A stretch of 64,000 nt of DNA from Brachypodius melanocephalos (Eukaryota; Chordata; Aves; Passeriformes; Pycnonotidae): the NCBI GenBank assembly GCA_013398615.1, contig VZSR01000055.1, forward strand, positions 6,360,614 through 6,424,613. The letters run 5' to 3'. The translations under genes and the position numbers were made by a program. Below are positions 38,969 through 50,281 of this stretch, piece after piece (within the stretch, counting starts at the first letter, position 1; every line of letters starts with the position of its first letter). The notes under the pieces were generated by a model that saw nothing but the letters and a program-made list of their open reading frames with translations, was not told the DNA's origin and searched no databases.

Positions 38969-41124
38969 TTCTTCTCCAAGCATCCCTGTCCTCTCAGCCA
39001 TGATCCTGGAAAGCAGAAATCCTGCATCAGCACTGCCTCACAGCAGCACAGAAGATGACAGACTGTCTCCACCACAGGAAAACAGGATGAGTCTCGTGGG
39101 TCACTGTAAGGCGAAGGTGCAAAGCTGCTGGAGTTTATATTTAAAAAGACCTGTCCAAAGAACACACAGGTCTGCTTTCGTGGAAATAAACCACTCTTTC
39201 AATAGATAATCAAGTGCATTAGTAACAGTGCTTGAAACAAGAAGCCAAACAAGCAGGACAGCACCACTCTGGGTGTTTCCTGGCTGGGCATGGATTGTTT
39301 CCCACAGACCTGGCCTCGTGGTACAGCTGCATTTCACTGCTCTCCATCCTAGCAGCTCCTCCAGGCCCGTTCCAAGCACTGCAACAACAGCCCAGAAATC
39401 TCCCCCTGCTTTGTCCTGGGGGCTGTAGGATCACACCCATGTCACAACAACTTTGGGTGGTTTTTAATTCGAGGCTCGGTGGACCTGCACTGCCCTAAAC
39501 CCACGAAGCCAACCCATGCTGGAAATAACTCCAGACAAAAGAAACTCGAGCTCTGCCCTGCGCAAGTGCGGTTTGGAGGGGAGGAGCTGGGCTGGAGGAG
39601 TGGATGTGTCCCTTTGGCAGCTGCAACCGCTCATTACACGAGCAGGGGAGACGGAAGAAGGCAACTCCCAGTTTGGCTCCCCCTTCCCAGTCCCCATCCC
39701 ACCGCTGGAGAAGCTCCTACGTGGCACTGTGGGGGCTGGGAGCGCCTCTGCACAGCCTGATCGTGCCTGGAAATCACTGGAGAGCAGCAGGAATCCTCCC
39801 CAGCAATGCAGAGCAGCCTGATTTCCACAATTTCGGCCCTGCACAAAACTGTTCACAGTCACAATGAAGCTGCTTGCTGACATTTTGGTAGAATTGACTC
39901 ATTTTCTGCATATTCACATCCTAAAGCTCTGCAGGGGTTTTTTGTGGCTCCTACCAGGTTGTGCTGTAGAGACAGCAGGAATGAAATATACCCTTGCAAA
40001 TCAGGAAAAATCTGAAATATCTTTATGCTCTAACACAACTATTTTCATTCTACTCCAAATTCATGTTATTGAGGCAAAGCCATTTCAAAGGAGTGAAGCA
40101 CGGAGCCCCCAGTGTCAAAGGACTCTGGTGCTGGGAGGCAGTGAAAGAAATCAAGATTAAAAGTTTAAGAGTTCATTTCAAATTTCATTCGGAAGGTGAA
40201 AAAATCCTACATAGGAAGTAATTACAGAGAAGGGTTTGAAGGTGGAGCAATTCAGAATTTGGCAGAGAAAAGCAGCTGACAGTGGAAGTTTAAAGGAGCT
40301 TTTCTCATTTCTCAGCTGGCACATGCTGCCGGTACAGACCAGTAACATTTACCTCGGTATTGATGGTTTGATATTAGCAAATTCATTTTTAATAAAGCCA
40401 AAATTGTGATATAAAAACTCTGGAACCCCATTGTTGATCATTTATGCAGACACAAAGCAAAGCTAACTGCACCAAAATACACTACTGCACCAGAATCTGT
40501 TCCTTAAGGTACTTCAAAGCTGTTTTTCCCACTGAATCCTCCCTGAAGGGACCAGATCCCTAAATATCCCTGAGCACCAGGTTTGTTGCAGCTGATGGAG
40601 ACTTCTTCTACAGGGAGGGCTCAAAGATCTCCCCTTGTATGAGATGAGAAATATCTACTCACATGGCACCATCTGAACAGTCCAGATGAAAGGAAAATGG
40701 CACTTTTTGATGCTACCTTCAAGAACAGGTGGGCTATGAAGGGGAATGGAATGGTGATTCCAAAGCAAGATACTTCCAAGACAACAAACAGAATATTCAA
40801 AGCCAGAAGGAAAAATCAGGTGCTGTTTGCTACTACAGCAACAGGAGACTGAGACCTGCTGTCTTCAGAGGGAAGCAGAAAAATGTGGCACTGTCAAAAT
40901 TAGGGGGAAAATGAAATTACAGTGTGATTAAAAGGGAGTCGTAGATATCAGTCAGAGAACACAAGGGTACAGCATCCTTCTGCTGATGTAACCATCCACG
41001 AGGTGGGTGGTACCTCAAATATCCCTACATCCCAGACTACCATGAAAACAATCCTGTGCTGTCCTAAAACATGACAGAGTTGAATCTGAGCTTCAACACT
41101 TGTGACTCAGCAGAAACCTCTCCA

Positions 41125-41342
41125 TGGCACAGCTTCTCTGGGCACCCAGTGCCAGAGCCTGCCTATCCTCCAAGCCAGGAGTTCTGTCCCAATATATACC
41201 ATCCATCCCTGCCCTCTGGCAGTAGGAAGCCATTCCCTATGTCCTGTCCCTCCATGCCTTGTCCCCAGTCCCTCTCCAGCTCTCCTGGAGCCCCTTTTTT
41301 GCACTGGAAGGGCTCTGAGGTCTCCCTGGAGCCTTCTCCTCT
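41125..41342 (-). repeat. CR1 fragment upstream of SERPINH1
   Basis: It covers 'cagcttctctgggcacccag' to 'tccctggagccttctcct'. It ends about 300 bases before the SERPINH1 CpG island and marks the near edge of the promoter region. Confidence 0.9.
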
Positions 41343-41833
41343 CTCTTGGAGGTCACCAATCAGGTCACACTTCAGATGGCAGGATGGGGCAGGTGTTAAA
41401 CATTGGCTGCCTGGGACTGCTCCAGTCGTGGCTGAAGCCCTTTGCACGACCCCTGACTTGGTATGGAGGGTGACAGCAGGAATAAAATAAAAATATATCG
41501 CTACCTGCCTTTGGTGCCAACAACCATCCAGCTGCAGGAGATGCCAGGGGCAGTTAGAGGATGGAAATAAGATGGACTCGAGCCCTGTAAAAAGGCAAAA
41601 GCACCGTTTAGGTAGGGAATAGCTCCCCGTGTTCCTGCCGCAAGGGCTGGCTGAGCTCAGGCAGGGGACAGGCTGGGGCAGCTCCGGAACGCGCATCCCC
41701 CCCATCCATCCCGACCCCCCTTCGGCGGCGCGGGGCCGGCATTCCCTGCCATTGGCGGCGGGCCGGGAGAGAGCTGGGACGGATCCTCCCCTTCCTCTCC
41801 CTCCCAAGCATTTTTGAGAGGGTTTTCCCAACT

Positions 41834-41846
41834 TTCCAGAAGTTTC
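41834..41846 (+). promoter_or_regulatory. Heat-shock element of SERPINH1
   Basis: The sequence TTCCAGAAGTTTC is a perfect three-unit TTCnnGAAnnTTC heat-shock element, ending 12 bases upstream of the TATA box. HSP47 is a known HSF1 target in vertebrates, so this element very likely provides heat induction. Flanking 5-bp units are only partial matches. Confidence 0.9.
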
Positions 41847-41858
41847 TCGCCGGCCCCT

Positions 41859-41864
41859 TATATA
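41859..41864 (+). promoter_or_regulatory. TATA box of SERPINH1
   Basis: TATATA lies in a GC-rich setting about 30 bases before the inferred start of exon 1. An inverted CCAAT box (ATTGG, 41751-41755) and GC boxes lie further upstream, within the CpG island. Confidence 0.85.
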
Positions 41865-41888
41865 CCCCCTCCGCAGGACCGGGAGGTG

Positions 41889-41926
41889 CACAAGGAGCCG
41901 AGCAAAGCCGCGTCCCGACCCCGCAG
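41889..41926 (+). other. SERPINH1: SERPINH1 non-coding exon 1 (5' UTR)
   Basis: A short exon is inferred between the TATA box (about 30 bases upstream) and a strong donor, GCAG|GTAAGAG, with GT at 41927-41928. It contains no ATG. It would join the exon 2 acceptor at 44495, putting the SERPINH1 ATG 31 bases into exon 2. The transcription start is estimated from TATA spacing and may be off by several bases. Confidence 0.7.
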
Positions 41927-44495
41927 GTAAGAGGGGGGGACCCGGGGGACCGCGGGCTGCCAGGGTGGAGACCGAGCTGAGATTGCAGCGGGGTGGGGGG
42001 GTGAGGGGATGGATTTTGGGGTCCTGCATCCTCCTGGCTGGGAAAAAAAAATCGGGGGGAGGGTGATGACATGGGAGAAGGGGGTGTGCGGGGGGTAGGC
42101 TGCAGTGGGGTGGAAGTGGGGGATAGGGGTACAGACCGTCCCCTGAGCTGGCTCTGGGTTTTCAAGGGAAGGTATTGAAAAATCCCCCAGTCGCCTCCAG
42201 TTTGCAAGAGGTGGTCACAGTGAACCTGGAGGAGAAGCTTTTGGAGAATGATGAAAAAGAAAAGGGTGATAAGGAAAGCTTCATCTTGGTGTGAGTGAAA
42301 TCCACCAGCCCCTGCTCTGGCTCAGCCTGGGAGCCTCCAGGACCCTGGGCACCATCCCAGCGCAGGAATGAGAGCTCTCCCTGCAGCCTCCTGCCACAGG
42401 ACGGCCCGACCGGTCCTTCTGCTGCCTTAACCAAGTGTCACATCCCTCTAGTGACACGGAAATGGCCTTTTGCCTGCACTGCTCTGCCCTGCTCCCGGGA
42501 GGAACACAGCCCTCGGAGGGGTGCACCTCCACATCCCGCCAGGAAAGCGGGTCCCGGCAGCCCCAGGGAGGGCTGTGGAATGCCACGCTGGCACTGGGCG
42601 TCCCCTCGCTGTGGGAGCACAGGAGAGGATGTTGCTGGCTGTGCATTCCCCACATTCCCTCCATTTTCACCACGGGTTATGAATTCACCCATAATCGCTG
42701 CCGTAATCCAAGAATGGGCAAAATTTCTCCATCTTGGGCTGTGTGACTCAGCAGAGCCCAAATCTGTCCCCTGGCCCTGAAGTAATGAACCTCTTTTCAA
42801 GCTGAGGATGAAGCAAAGCAGGCCATCCCCTGCTCACAAGAGAACTACTCCATGTATCTGTTTTCTTTCAGAAAGAAAAAGGCAAACGTTGACCTCACTA
42901 TGAAACAGTTTCAAGGTATCCTTAGAAATAAATGGGAAATACAAAACCAGAGGGAGCCTCCTCAGACTTCCAGCGTTTGTCACCCTGGCCGCACTTTAAA
43001 AAAGTGTCGAGGGCAGTTTTGAGCCTTTGCACAAATCTTTGCTCTTGAGGCAGCTGGGATGGCTCTTCCCTTTGACAGAAGCCTTGCTCCCATAAAGGAT
43101 TTTAGGGTGCAATCACCTCCCTCTCTGAGGCTACTTTGGCAAAGGGTCCCCAGTGGAACTGCGCACTCTCCCTGCCTGGGGCTACGTGCTGCGTGTTTCC
43201 TTCCATATGTAATCCCAGCGGGCCCTTCGCTTCCTGCCCGGAATGCTTTAACCCCGCTGCAGCCTTTCCCTGCCTCACCATGCCGGGGGCAGCCCCTGAG
43301 GCTGGGCAGGAGCAGGGTGGGAGGAGAGGACCACTAAGGGACAGAACTTCAGTGTACTGATGCAGCTCCTGTGGAGGAAAAAGTCCCCCAAAAGCTTGAG
43401 GTCGAATTTAAGGTCCGAGGAGCTGCCAGCAGGAAGGTTTGCTGAGTGAAGGCGGGAGGGAGGGGAATGTGGGGCCAGGTAGGATGAGCTCTAAAGGGCT
43501 TCCAGGCACTTAGGACTGCTCAGTCTGCACATGGCATCGGAGCTGGGGGCTCAGAGCCCTTGCTGGGGATGGGTTCACCTACCTTGGGATGAGATCCATC
43601 CACCTAAGGCATGAACTGAAGGCATCTTCTGGGGAAAGATGAGGCTCCCGCACCTCTCTCTGGCCCCGTACCTCCCCAGCAGGGCTGGACAAGCAAACCA
43701 AAGTGGAAGAGAGCTGATCAGACAGTGCAGGATCTTCTCCAGGGCTGCCTCTGGCTTTGCTTGGTGGAAGCTCACGTGCTCCATCTAGTGCCAAGAAAGC
43801 TGAGGATCTGGGGCCCAGCCTGGGGTCCCCAGAGAGAACGGTCCTTGCCATGCAGCCCTTGGATCAAGGGGCAGCACAAACATCCTGCTTCCAGCTTTTC
43901 CTGATGAGGGCAGAGCTTTGTCCTGCTCTGGGGACAGAATCATGGAATGGTTTGGGTAGGAAGTGGCCTTAAAGTTCATGCAGTTCCACCCCCTGCCATG
44001 GGCAGGGACACCTTCCCCCATGCAGCCTGGCCTTGGAACTTCCAGGGATCCAGGGGCAGCCACAGCTTCTCTGGGCACTTTGTGCCAGGGCCTGCCCACC
44101 CTCCCAGGGGAGAATTTCTTCCCAATATCCCATCTAACCCTGTCTTCTTTCACTTCAAAGCCATTCCCTGACACTTATCCTGTCAAGATCACATGAGAAA
44201 TACCTGTTGCTTACATCCCCTGACCCTTCCTTAAATCATTCACTGCACATTAACATTGGAATATAGGAAAGAAGCTTTCATTCCAAATGCACAGGCTCTG
44301 CTTGCCAGGGTGCAGACTACACTCCTGAAGATAAACTCTTGCTCAGGGTGGACTTGGGATGGCTGTGCCCCAATGAAGTGTTGGGGCCATGTCACTGGAA
44401 CCAAGGAGAGGGTTTCTCTGGAAGAGCCCTGGGGATGTCTGGATGCTCCAAGAAGGGTTTGGATCACACTGATGGTGAATTTTCTTGCCCAGCAG
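41927..44495 (+). other. SERPINH1: SERPINH1 intron 1
   Basis: The 2.57 kb intron runs from donor GTAAGAG to the acceptor ending at 44495. It opens with G-rich runs (41930-42120), includes two exon-like segments (42155-42290 and 42872-42915, see findings) and a minus-oriented CR1 3' fragment (43936-44180). The acceptor is a tandem CAGCAG, so splicing at 44492 would add three bases to the 5' UTR. I see no other gene inside. Confidence 0.7.
43936..44180 (-). repeat. CR1 3' portion in SERPINH1 intron 1
   Basis: It begins at 'agaatcatggaatggtttgg'. It lies antisense to SERPINH1 and ends about 315 bases before the exon 2 acceptor. Confidence 0.9.
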
Positions 44496-44526
44496 GTCCT
44501 GGGAGGTGCCGGGTGCTGCTGAAGCC

Positions 44527-46479
44527 ATGTGGATTATGGTGGGGCTGGCCCTCCTGGGCCTCGCTGCAGCCGTGCCCTCTGAGGATAGGAAGCTGAGCGA
44601 CAAGGCCACCACGCTGGCCGAGCGCAGCACCACGCTGGCCTTCAACCTCTACCACGCCATGGCCAAGGACAAGGACATGGAGAACATCCTGCTGTCCCCC
44701 GTGGTCGTGGCCTCATCCCTCGGGCTGGTGTCCCTCGGGGGCAAGGCCACCACGGCCTCGCAGGCCAAGGCGGTGCTGAGCGCGGACAAGCTGAACGACG
44801 AGTACGTGCACAGCGGGCTGGCCGAGCTGCTCAGCGAGGTCAGCAACAGCACCGCCCGCAACGTCACCTGGAAGATCGGCAGCCGCCTCTACGGCCCCGC
44901 CTCCATCACCTTCGCCGAGGACTTCGTCAAGAGCAGCAAGAAGCACTACAACTACGAGCACTCCAAGATCAACTTCCGGGACAAGAGGAGCGCCCTCAAG
45001 TCCATCAACGAGTGGGCGGCCCAGACCACGGATGGGAAGCTCCCGGAGGTCACCAAAGATGTGGAGAAAACCGACGGGGCCCTCATTGTCAACGCCATGT
45101 TCTTCAAGCGTGAGTTCTACCTTCAGTTCTTGGTATAAGTGACCCAAAACCTCCCCTGAGCCAGCACACACCATCATGGAATGGTTTGGGTTGGGATGGG
45201 CCTTAAAGATCATCTAACAGCCCCAAAGGAAGGTGGACAAATCTCAGGTCCACTGCAGGCACCTCTTTCTCAGTGGTTGGGAACTGTGCATGGAATTATT
45301 GCCCATCCCCTTTACTTACAAGCTGTGTCTCTCCTGTAGCTCACTGGGATGAGAAGTTCCATCATAAGATGGTGGACAACCGTGGCTTCATGGTGACCCG
45401 TTCCTACACCGTGGGAGTGCCCATGATGCACCGCACAGGTGAGTGGGAAACCTCCTGCCCCACACCAAACCAGCTGGAGTTGGGATCACTGTTCTTCCTT
45501 ACCCAGATTCCCACCTGCTGCTTCCAATATTGTTTTGCCTCATGAGAGAGAGCAAAGCAGGAGTGTTTCTTCTACTGATTCAGTCTCCCTGTGAGCAGAG
45601 AGAATCTATGTTTACTATAAGCTGCTGGGAACAAATCCTGGCTCATCACACAAATGAGAGCCACAGCCAACTCCAATAATGCTGGGCCACTTCCCAAAAG
45701 GGTGTCCAGACTCTCTTCCCTTCCTGGTCAGGGAAAGTCCAGGCTGAATTCACTTTGCCTCTGTTCCACATCTCACTGTTCCCTGCTTCTGGTTTCAAGG
45801 TCTCTACAATTACTACGATGATGAGGCAGAGAAGCTCCAGGTAGTAGAGATGCCACTGGCTCACAAGCTCTCCAGCATGATCTTCATCATGCCAAACCAT
45901 GTGGAGCCTCTGGAGAGAGTGGAGAAACTGCTGAACAAGGAGCAGCTCAAGACCTGGACTAGCAAGATGAAGAAGAGATCAGTGGCCATCTCACTGCCAA
46001 AAGTTGTCCTGGAAGTCAGCCACGACCTTCAGGTAAAGGAGGTCCTTAAACAGTTGGGCCTTACAGTTCTTTGGGATGGGAGGAACAACAGTGGGATGGG
46101 CGGGTTATCCACGCCCCTCTTCCCTCTTGCACTATGTCACCTCGGGGAAGGTTGCTGACCTCTTGTTTCCTCCTAGAAACACTTGGGTGGTCTGGGCCTG
46201 ACAGAAGCCATTGACAAAACCAAGGCTGACTTGTCCAAGATCTCCGGCAAGAAAGACCTTTACCTGTCCAACGTGTTCCATGCCGCGGCTCTGGAATGGG
46301 ACACGGAAGGGAACCCCTACGATGCCGACATCTACGGCCGAGAAGAGATGAGGAACCCCAAACTCTTCTACGCTGACCACCCCTTCATCTTCATGATCAA
46401 GGACACTAAAACCAACTCCATCCTCTTCATCGGCAGGCTCGTGAGGCCCAAAGGCGACAAGATGCGCGATGAGTTGTAG
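44527..46479 (+). CDS. SERPINH1: Serpin H1 / HSP47, collagen-specific chaperone of the endoplasmic reticulum
   Basis: Four coding exons join in frame: 44527-45109, 45340-45438, 45800-46032 and 46177-46479. All introns are GT-AG, and the product has 405 residues. Seen: a hydrophobic signal peptide (about residues 1-15), sequons at N107 and N112, serpin-fold sequence throughout, and a C-terminal RDEL retrieval signal just before the TAG at 46477. Known: HSP47 is a non-inhibitory serpin that binds triple-helical procollagen in the ER and is returned from the Golgi through RDEL. The collagen-contacting residues known from the dog structure (R222, L381, Y383, D385) correspond to R209, L368, Y370 and D372 here, with a constant offset of 13. 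The start codon is the first ATG of exon 2 and leads directly into the signal peptide. Intron 2 carries a small CR1 remnant. No frameshift or missing key residue was seen, and exon 2 is strikingly GC-rich. Confidence 0.97.
45171..45222 (-). repeat. CR1 3' terminus in SERPINH1 intron 2
   Basis: About 50 bases starting 'ccatcatggaatggtttggg'; only the last part of the element remains in this 230-base intron. Confidence 0.8.
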
Positions 46480-48118
46480 TTGGGTGTTTGGGTTGGGTTT
46501 TTGTTTTCCCAGAGCTTTGGTTTGTGTGTGTGTTTTTAGGGGGGGATTTTGACAAATGGGAAACACTATTTTGTATCCTTCTCGAACCATGGGTGCTATT
46601 CAGACCAGGGTGCATTGTGAGGAGAAACCAGTGTACACTTTACCTCACCCCAAAATCCAGATTGCACAAACTCACCTCCAGAGAGGAGCACGGGAGCCTG
46701 GCACTGGAGGGTCACCGAGAGCCAGCTGAGGTGGCCACGTTGAAGCTGAGCTCCTCCCTGCACTGGTTAAGCCTCCTGCTCAGTTCCTTGCTGCTCCAGC
46801 AGCCCTGCCAAGGCACCATCCTGCCAACCCAAACGCTTCCATCCCTCCACATGCTTAGCGCTGCCGCTTTTCTCCCGCTTGGGTACCCTGTGGCACCGCT
46901 CCAGAGCTGTTCCCTGCTTCTCTCTTCTCTCTCCAGGGGTGTGTAATAGAGCTCCAAGGGCCAGTTGTGCAGTCCAGCCCCTGCAGGGCCCTGCAGCAGA
47001 GCAGGAGGCAGCATAGGAGAATGGAGATTGGATGGAGTTGTGCCCTTCTGTCCTGCCTAACCCTGTGCTCTGCATTTGATGCTTCAACCACACAAGCTCC
47101 TTAGGGAGAGCATCAAAGCCCAGAGCACCTTGGATCAACACTTTATGGAGAACTAAGGGGCCTTGGGGTGTCAGGGGGAGCCCAAAGTGTAGCTTGGGTT
47201 TCTAGAAAGGGTAACGTGAGGTCCCTTCAACACTCCACCCCTTGGGACCACTGAGGGGTGTAATTAAACAGGTTGTTGTTCTCACTTCTCTTTCCTGTAT
47301 GGCTGGGAAAGAGTCTGTTCCCACTGCCAGAGCTCTCCCAGTTCAGGTTCCAATCAGCTCCCTGTGGAGCTGACCCAAGGCACTCCTGGCTGGCTTCTCA
47401 CAGGGAGGTGGGATCAGGTTCACCTCCACTTTCTTGCTTAATTAAACACCAAGCTTTAAAGCTGCCATTACCTGACTTCCTAATTATGCTCTGCTGAAGC
47501 TCCATGGTACTTTAGCTCCCTGTCTGCTGACCTGGATAAAGGGACCCTGAAAAACAAAGGTATTTATAGTTATATTTATGTCTGATAATTAGCAGGTTTC
47601 ACAGCCTGATCCAGGCTGTTCCCAACTTCTTTAAGGGATATCATCAGGTCAGTACTATTTAAAGGAGCTGATGTTATCCCGGGAGCATTGCAGCACTTGC
47701 CACGCACTGAGAGACACCACAAGGCAAATATTGAGATTATGGAAACAAGGAAAATCCATGCATCCCAATGGAATTGCCAGTTCTCTGAAACCAGCATGGA
47801 GCTTGCTTTATCTCCCTGCCAATTTTCCCTGCTGACATAGAAGCCCATTACTGCATATCCCCAGGTGCTGGGAGGCAGGAGGCAATGCCAGGGATGTTCC
47901 CAAACGTGGGACACTTCCCTGTGATTCAGTGCACTGAACCCACACGCAGAACGTTCTGGAGGCTGGGGTGAGAGGGGTGGGCAAGGCAAGAACACACTGT
48001 GGGATATTGTGAATAATTTGCATCATGTGGATGCAGGTGTCTGATGGCTTTTATTGTCTGTTCTTGTACCGCACAGTGACAGTTGTGTAATTTTGCAATA
48101 AAACTTTTTCAATGAAAC
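46480..48118 (+). other. SERPINH1: SERPINH1 3' UTR
   Basis: A 1.6 kb untranslated region follows the RDEL stop codon. It includes a GT-rich stretch at about 46498-46545 and ends at the AATAAA signal at 48097. I found no earlier canonical poly(A) signal. The ORFs seen here on both strands look random. Confidence 0.8.
48097..48102 (+). terminator. Poly(A) signal of SERPINH1
   Basis: AATAAA lies in the context tgcaataaaactttttc, about 1.6 kb past the stop codon, with cleavage expected near 48115-48120. The T-rich bases that follow fit a downstream element. Confidence 0.8.
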
Positions 48119-48973
48119 CCCAGCAGCTGGAATCCCTCGTAGAGGAAAATAAACTTAGGGAGGTTCCTTGATATCCTTAAATCCAAGACACTCTAATGTA
48201 GCAACTGTGGCCAAAATTTAATCAATACACAAGATTAATTCCCATGGCACATCAATCATGAGAAAGGAACATATTGAGCAGCTTTTCCCTTCACTGTTTT
48301 CTCCAAACTGCAAATATCTAACACCTTAAATGCTCCACAGGTAGAGGACCAAGTGCCCTGTCCTGCTGGGACATTCAGCAGAATAAAAAGAGAGCTGACA
48401 ACTACAGGGACCAGCCTTCCTCACCCTCCAAACCAAAATTCCTCCAGCTGGGATCCACTCTGGGGAAATAGAGGAGAAAAAAAATGCAAGCTAAAGATAC
48501 CTTCCCCAGATGAAAAATCCAGCAGTGTCAGACCCTGCTAATCTATGTTCTCCCACTGCTGGAAAGGGATGAACCTTCTGCCACTCACAAGCAAAACAAA
48601 AGGAATAGACATGTCCCCTTTTCCCTGGGCTGAGGAAGCACACACATCCCTGTGGAGCTGCTCCCAGACAGGAAAAGCACCATGTGCTTCCTAATTTTCA
48701 CTAAATTGGAATTAGAAAAGCCACCCCCAGCATCAACCACAGCCAGGAACACCATTAACCTGCAATAGCAATACTGAAACTTAAAGTTAAAAGCTTCCCA
48801 GACTTCCTGAGTTCATCCTATCCCCAGCTCATCTTCCAGGGCTTTTGTCCAAGGGAAGCACCCAAAAGACACAGGGAACAGGAGCTCCCTCTTTTGGAGC
48901 TTCAAACAGCTCAGAGTGGTGGTAACTCCAACCAAGGCACATGGAAAAGGTGTCCAGATCACACTTCCAGCCC

Positions 48974-49187
48974 CAGCTTCTCTGGGCACCCTGTGCCAGG
49001 GTCTCACCACCCTCCTAGCCAGCAATTCCTTCCCAATATCCCATCCATCCCTGCCCTCTGGCAGTGGGAAGCCATTCCCTGTGTTCTGTCCCTCCATGCC
49101 TTGTCCCCAGTCCCTCTCCAGCTCTCCTAGAGCCCCCTTGGGCACTGGAAGGGGCTCTGAGCTCTCCCTGGAGCCTTCTCTTCCCCA
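48974..49187 (-). repeat. CR1 fragment in the SERPINH1-RPS3 spacer
   Basis: It covers 'cagcttctctgggcaccctg' to 'tccctggagccttctc', and is very close in extent to the copy at 41125-41342. Confidence 0.9.
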
Positions 49188-50249
49188 TTACTTGCACATC
49201 TCTTGACTCTGCCAGTGGACAGGGTCGGAGAGCTTTCAACCAGGAAGGAGTGGAGCAATTTCCAGGAAATCCAGCCCTCCCTGGGAGGCAGCAGGAGAGA
49301 TCTCTAACTATCACCATCTACCACATGGGTATGTTTAAGGATTTAGAAACAACACGCAAAACTGGGTGTGACTTTCTTTGCTTCAGACCCTCCCACTTTC
49401 AAACATTTCCTATGATCTGACAGAGCTGCTTTGTCACCTTTTATATTTTCAGATTATTTCCAAATTCAACTTTCTATTAAAAATTATATTTGGCAATAGT
49501 CTAATATTTATATTAACTATTTAAATCTCTGCACTGAATGGTGCACACAGAAACCTGAACTCACTCACTGACACCTTATGAGGGCACATCTTGTTTCTGA
49601 AACTTTAAGATTCCCAGGTGTGCCACAGAAGCTGTCAACAGCGAGGCTGAGGCTCCCTAGACAGACCAGTTTGAAATTCCAGTTCCTAAGCTGCCAGCCT
49701 AGTTCCTGCAGAGCAACCTCCTAAAACCAGAAATGTGGATGTGAAAGCTATTCCTAAACAACAAATAGGCTTTAAATTTCTCAAATTCCAAACTCCTTGA
49801 TCCTGCACATACATTATCTCCTATGATGTGCCTGTCTCTTCCCATTCCTGCCCAGACTTCCACCAGATACTCCCAGCTTGGGACAGAAGGTCTGAAATCT
49901 TGAGTGTCACTTTTGCTCTCACCCCACAAATCCACACCCAAAGTTACCTGACCCTAACAGGAGTTGTCTTGACCTGGATACTGCCAGAAAAAGCTCCCCC
50001 TTCTGGAAGCACTGGCTAAGGGACTGGGAGGTAGGGAACAGCCACCAGTACTCCATGGAATGCGTGTTACTCGTGACGCTCTAAACATGGAATTGCTGCC
50101 CCAGCTCTATTTATCAGCCTTTACTCCCACTTTGTTTGGATCGGGATCTGGTGAAGTTCACTCCAGAAAGGGAACACAGCAACAGAATTCCTTCCACACC
50201 AAAGGGGGGGGACAAGGTCTTCCCGGAGTGTGTCTTGAGAAAATAAATT

Positions 50250-50266
50250 AAAAAAAAAAAAAAAAA
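50250..50266. repeat. A run next to the RPS3 3' end
   Basis: Seventeen A on the plus strand, so T-rich just past the RPS3 cleavage site on its own strand. Confidence 0.85.
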
Positions 50267-50281
50267 TAAAGCCCCTTCACC

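Larger units (their letters stand above)
19171..41629. other. Intergenic region between the leftward gene and SERPINH1
   Basis: This 22.5 kb region has no supported gene. It contains an 18-base T run (19900-19917), CR1 fragments (listed separately), a SOX-motif patch with AT-rich sequence (22100-22460), a 17-bp palindrome (24646-24662), an orphan minus-strand AATAAA near 24045, and a GC-rich non-repeat block (32580-33000). A stretch apparently free of CR1 copies (39,000-41,100) lies just upstream of SERPINH1. It is the natural place for SERPINH1 enhancers, but none is proven by sequence. Confidence 0.6.
41630..41990. promoter_or_regulatory. CpG-rich promoter region of SERPINH1
   Basis: CpG dinucleotides are frequent here, for example at 41720-41770 and 41880-41960, in contrast to the CpG-poor flanks. 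The region contains the ATTGG box, the heat-shock element, the TATA box, exon 1 and the start of intron 1. Confidence 0.75.
48119..50281. other. Tail-to-tail spacer between SERPINH1 and RPS3
   Basis: About 2.2 kb separates the two convergent poly(A) sites. It holds a minus-oriented CR1 fragment (48974-49187), an AT-rich patch (49430-49530) and a 17-base A run (50250-50266) beside the RPS3 end. No exon or RNA gene is recognised. Confidence 0.7.

Noticed and set aside
41163..42029. 288-codon minus-strand frame across the SERPINH1 promoter
   Set aside because: It runs through a CR1 fragment, the promoter elements and exon 1 of SERPINH1 on the other strand. It is a GC- and repeat-driven artefact.
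44713..45213. 166-codon minus-strand frame opposite SERPINH1 exon 2
   Set aside because: It is a shadow of the codon pattern of the real exon. Nothing supports antisense coding.
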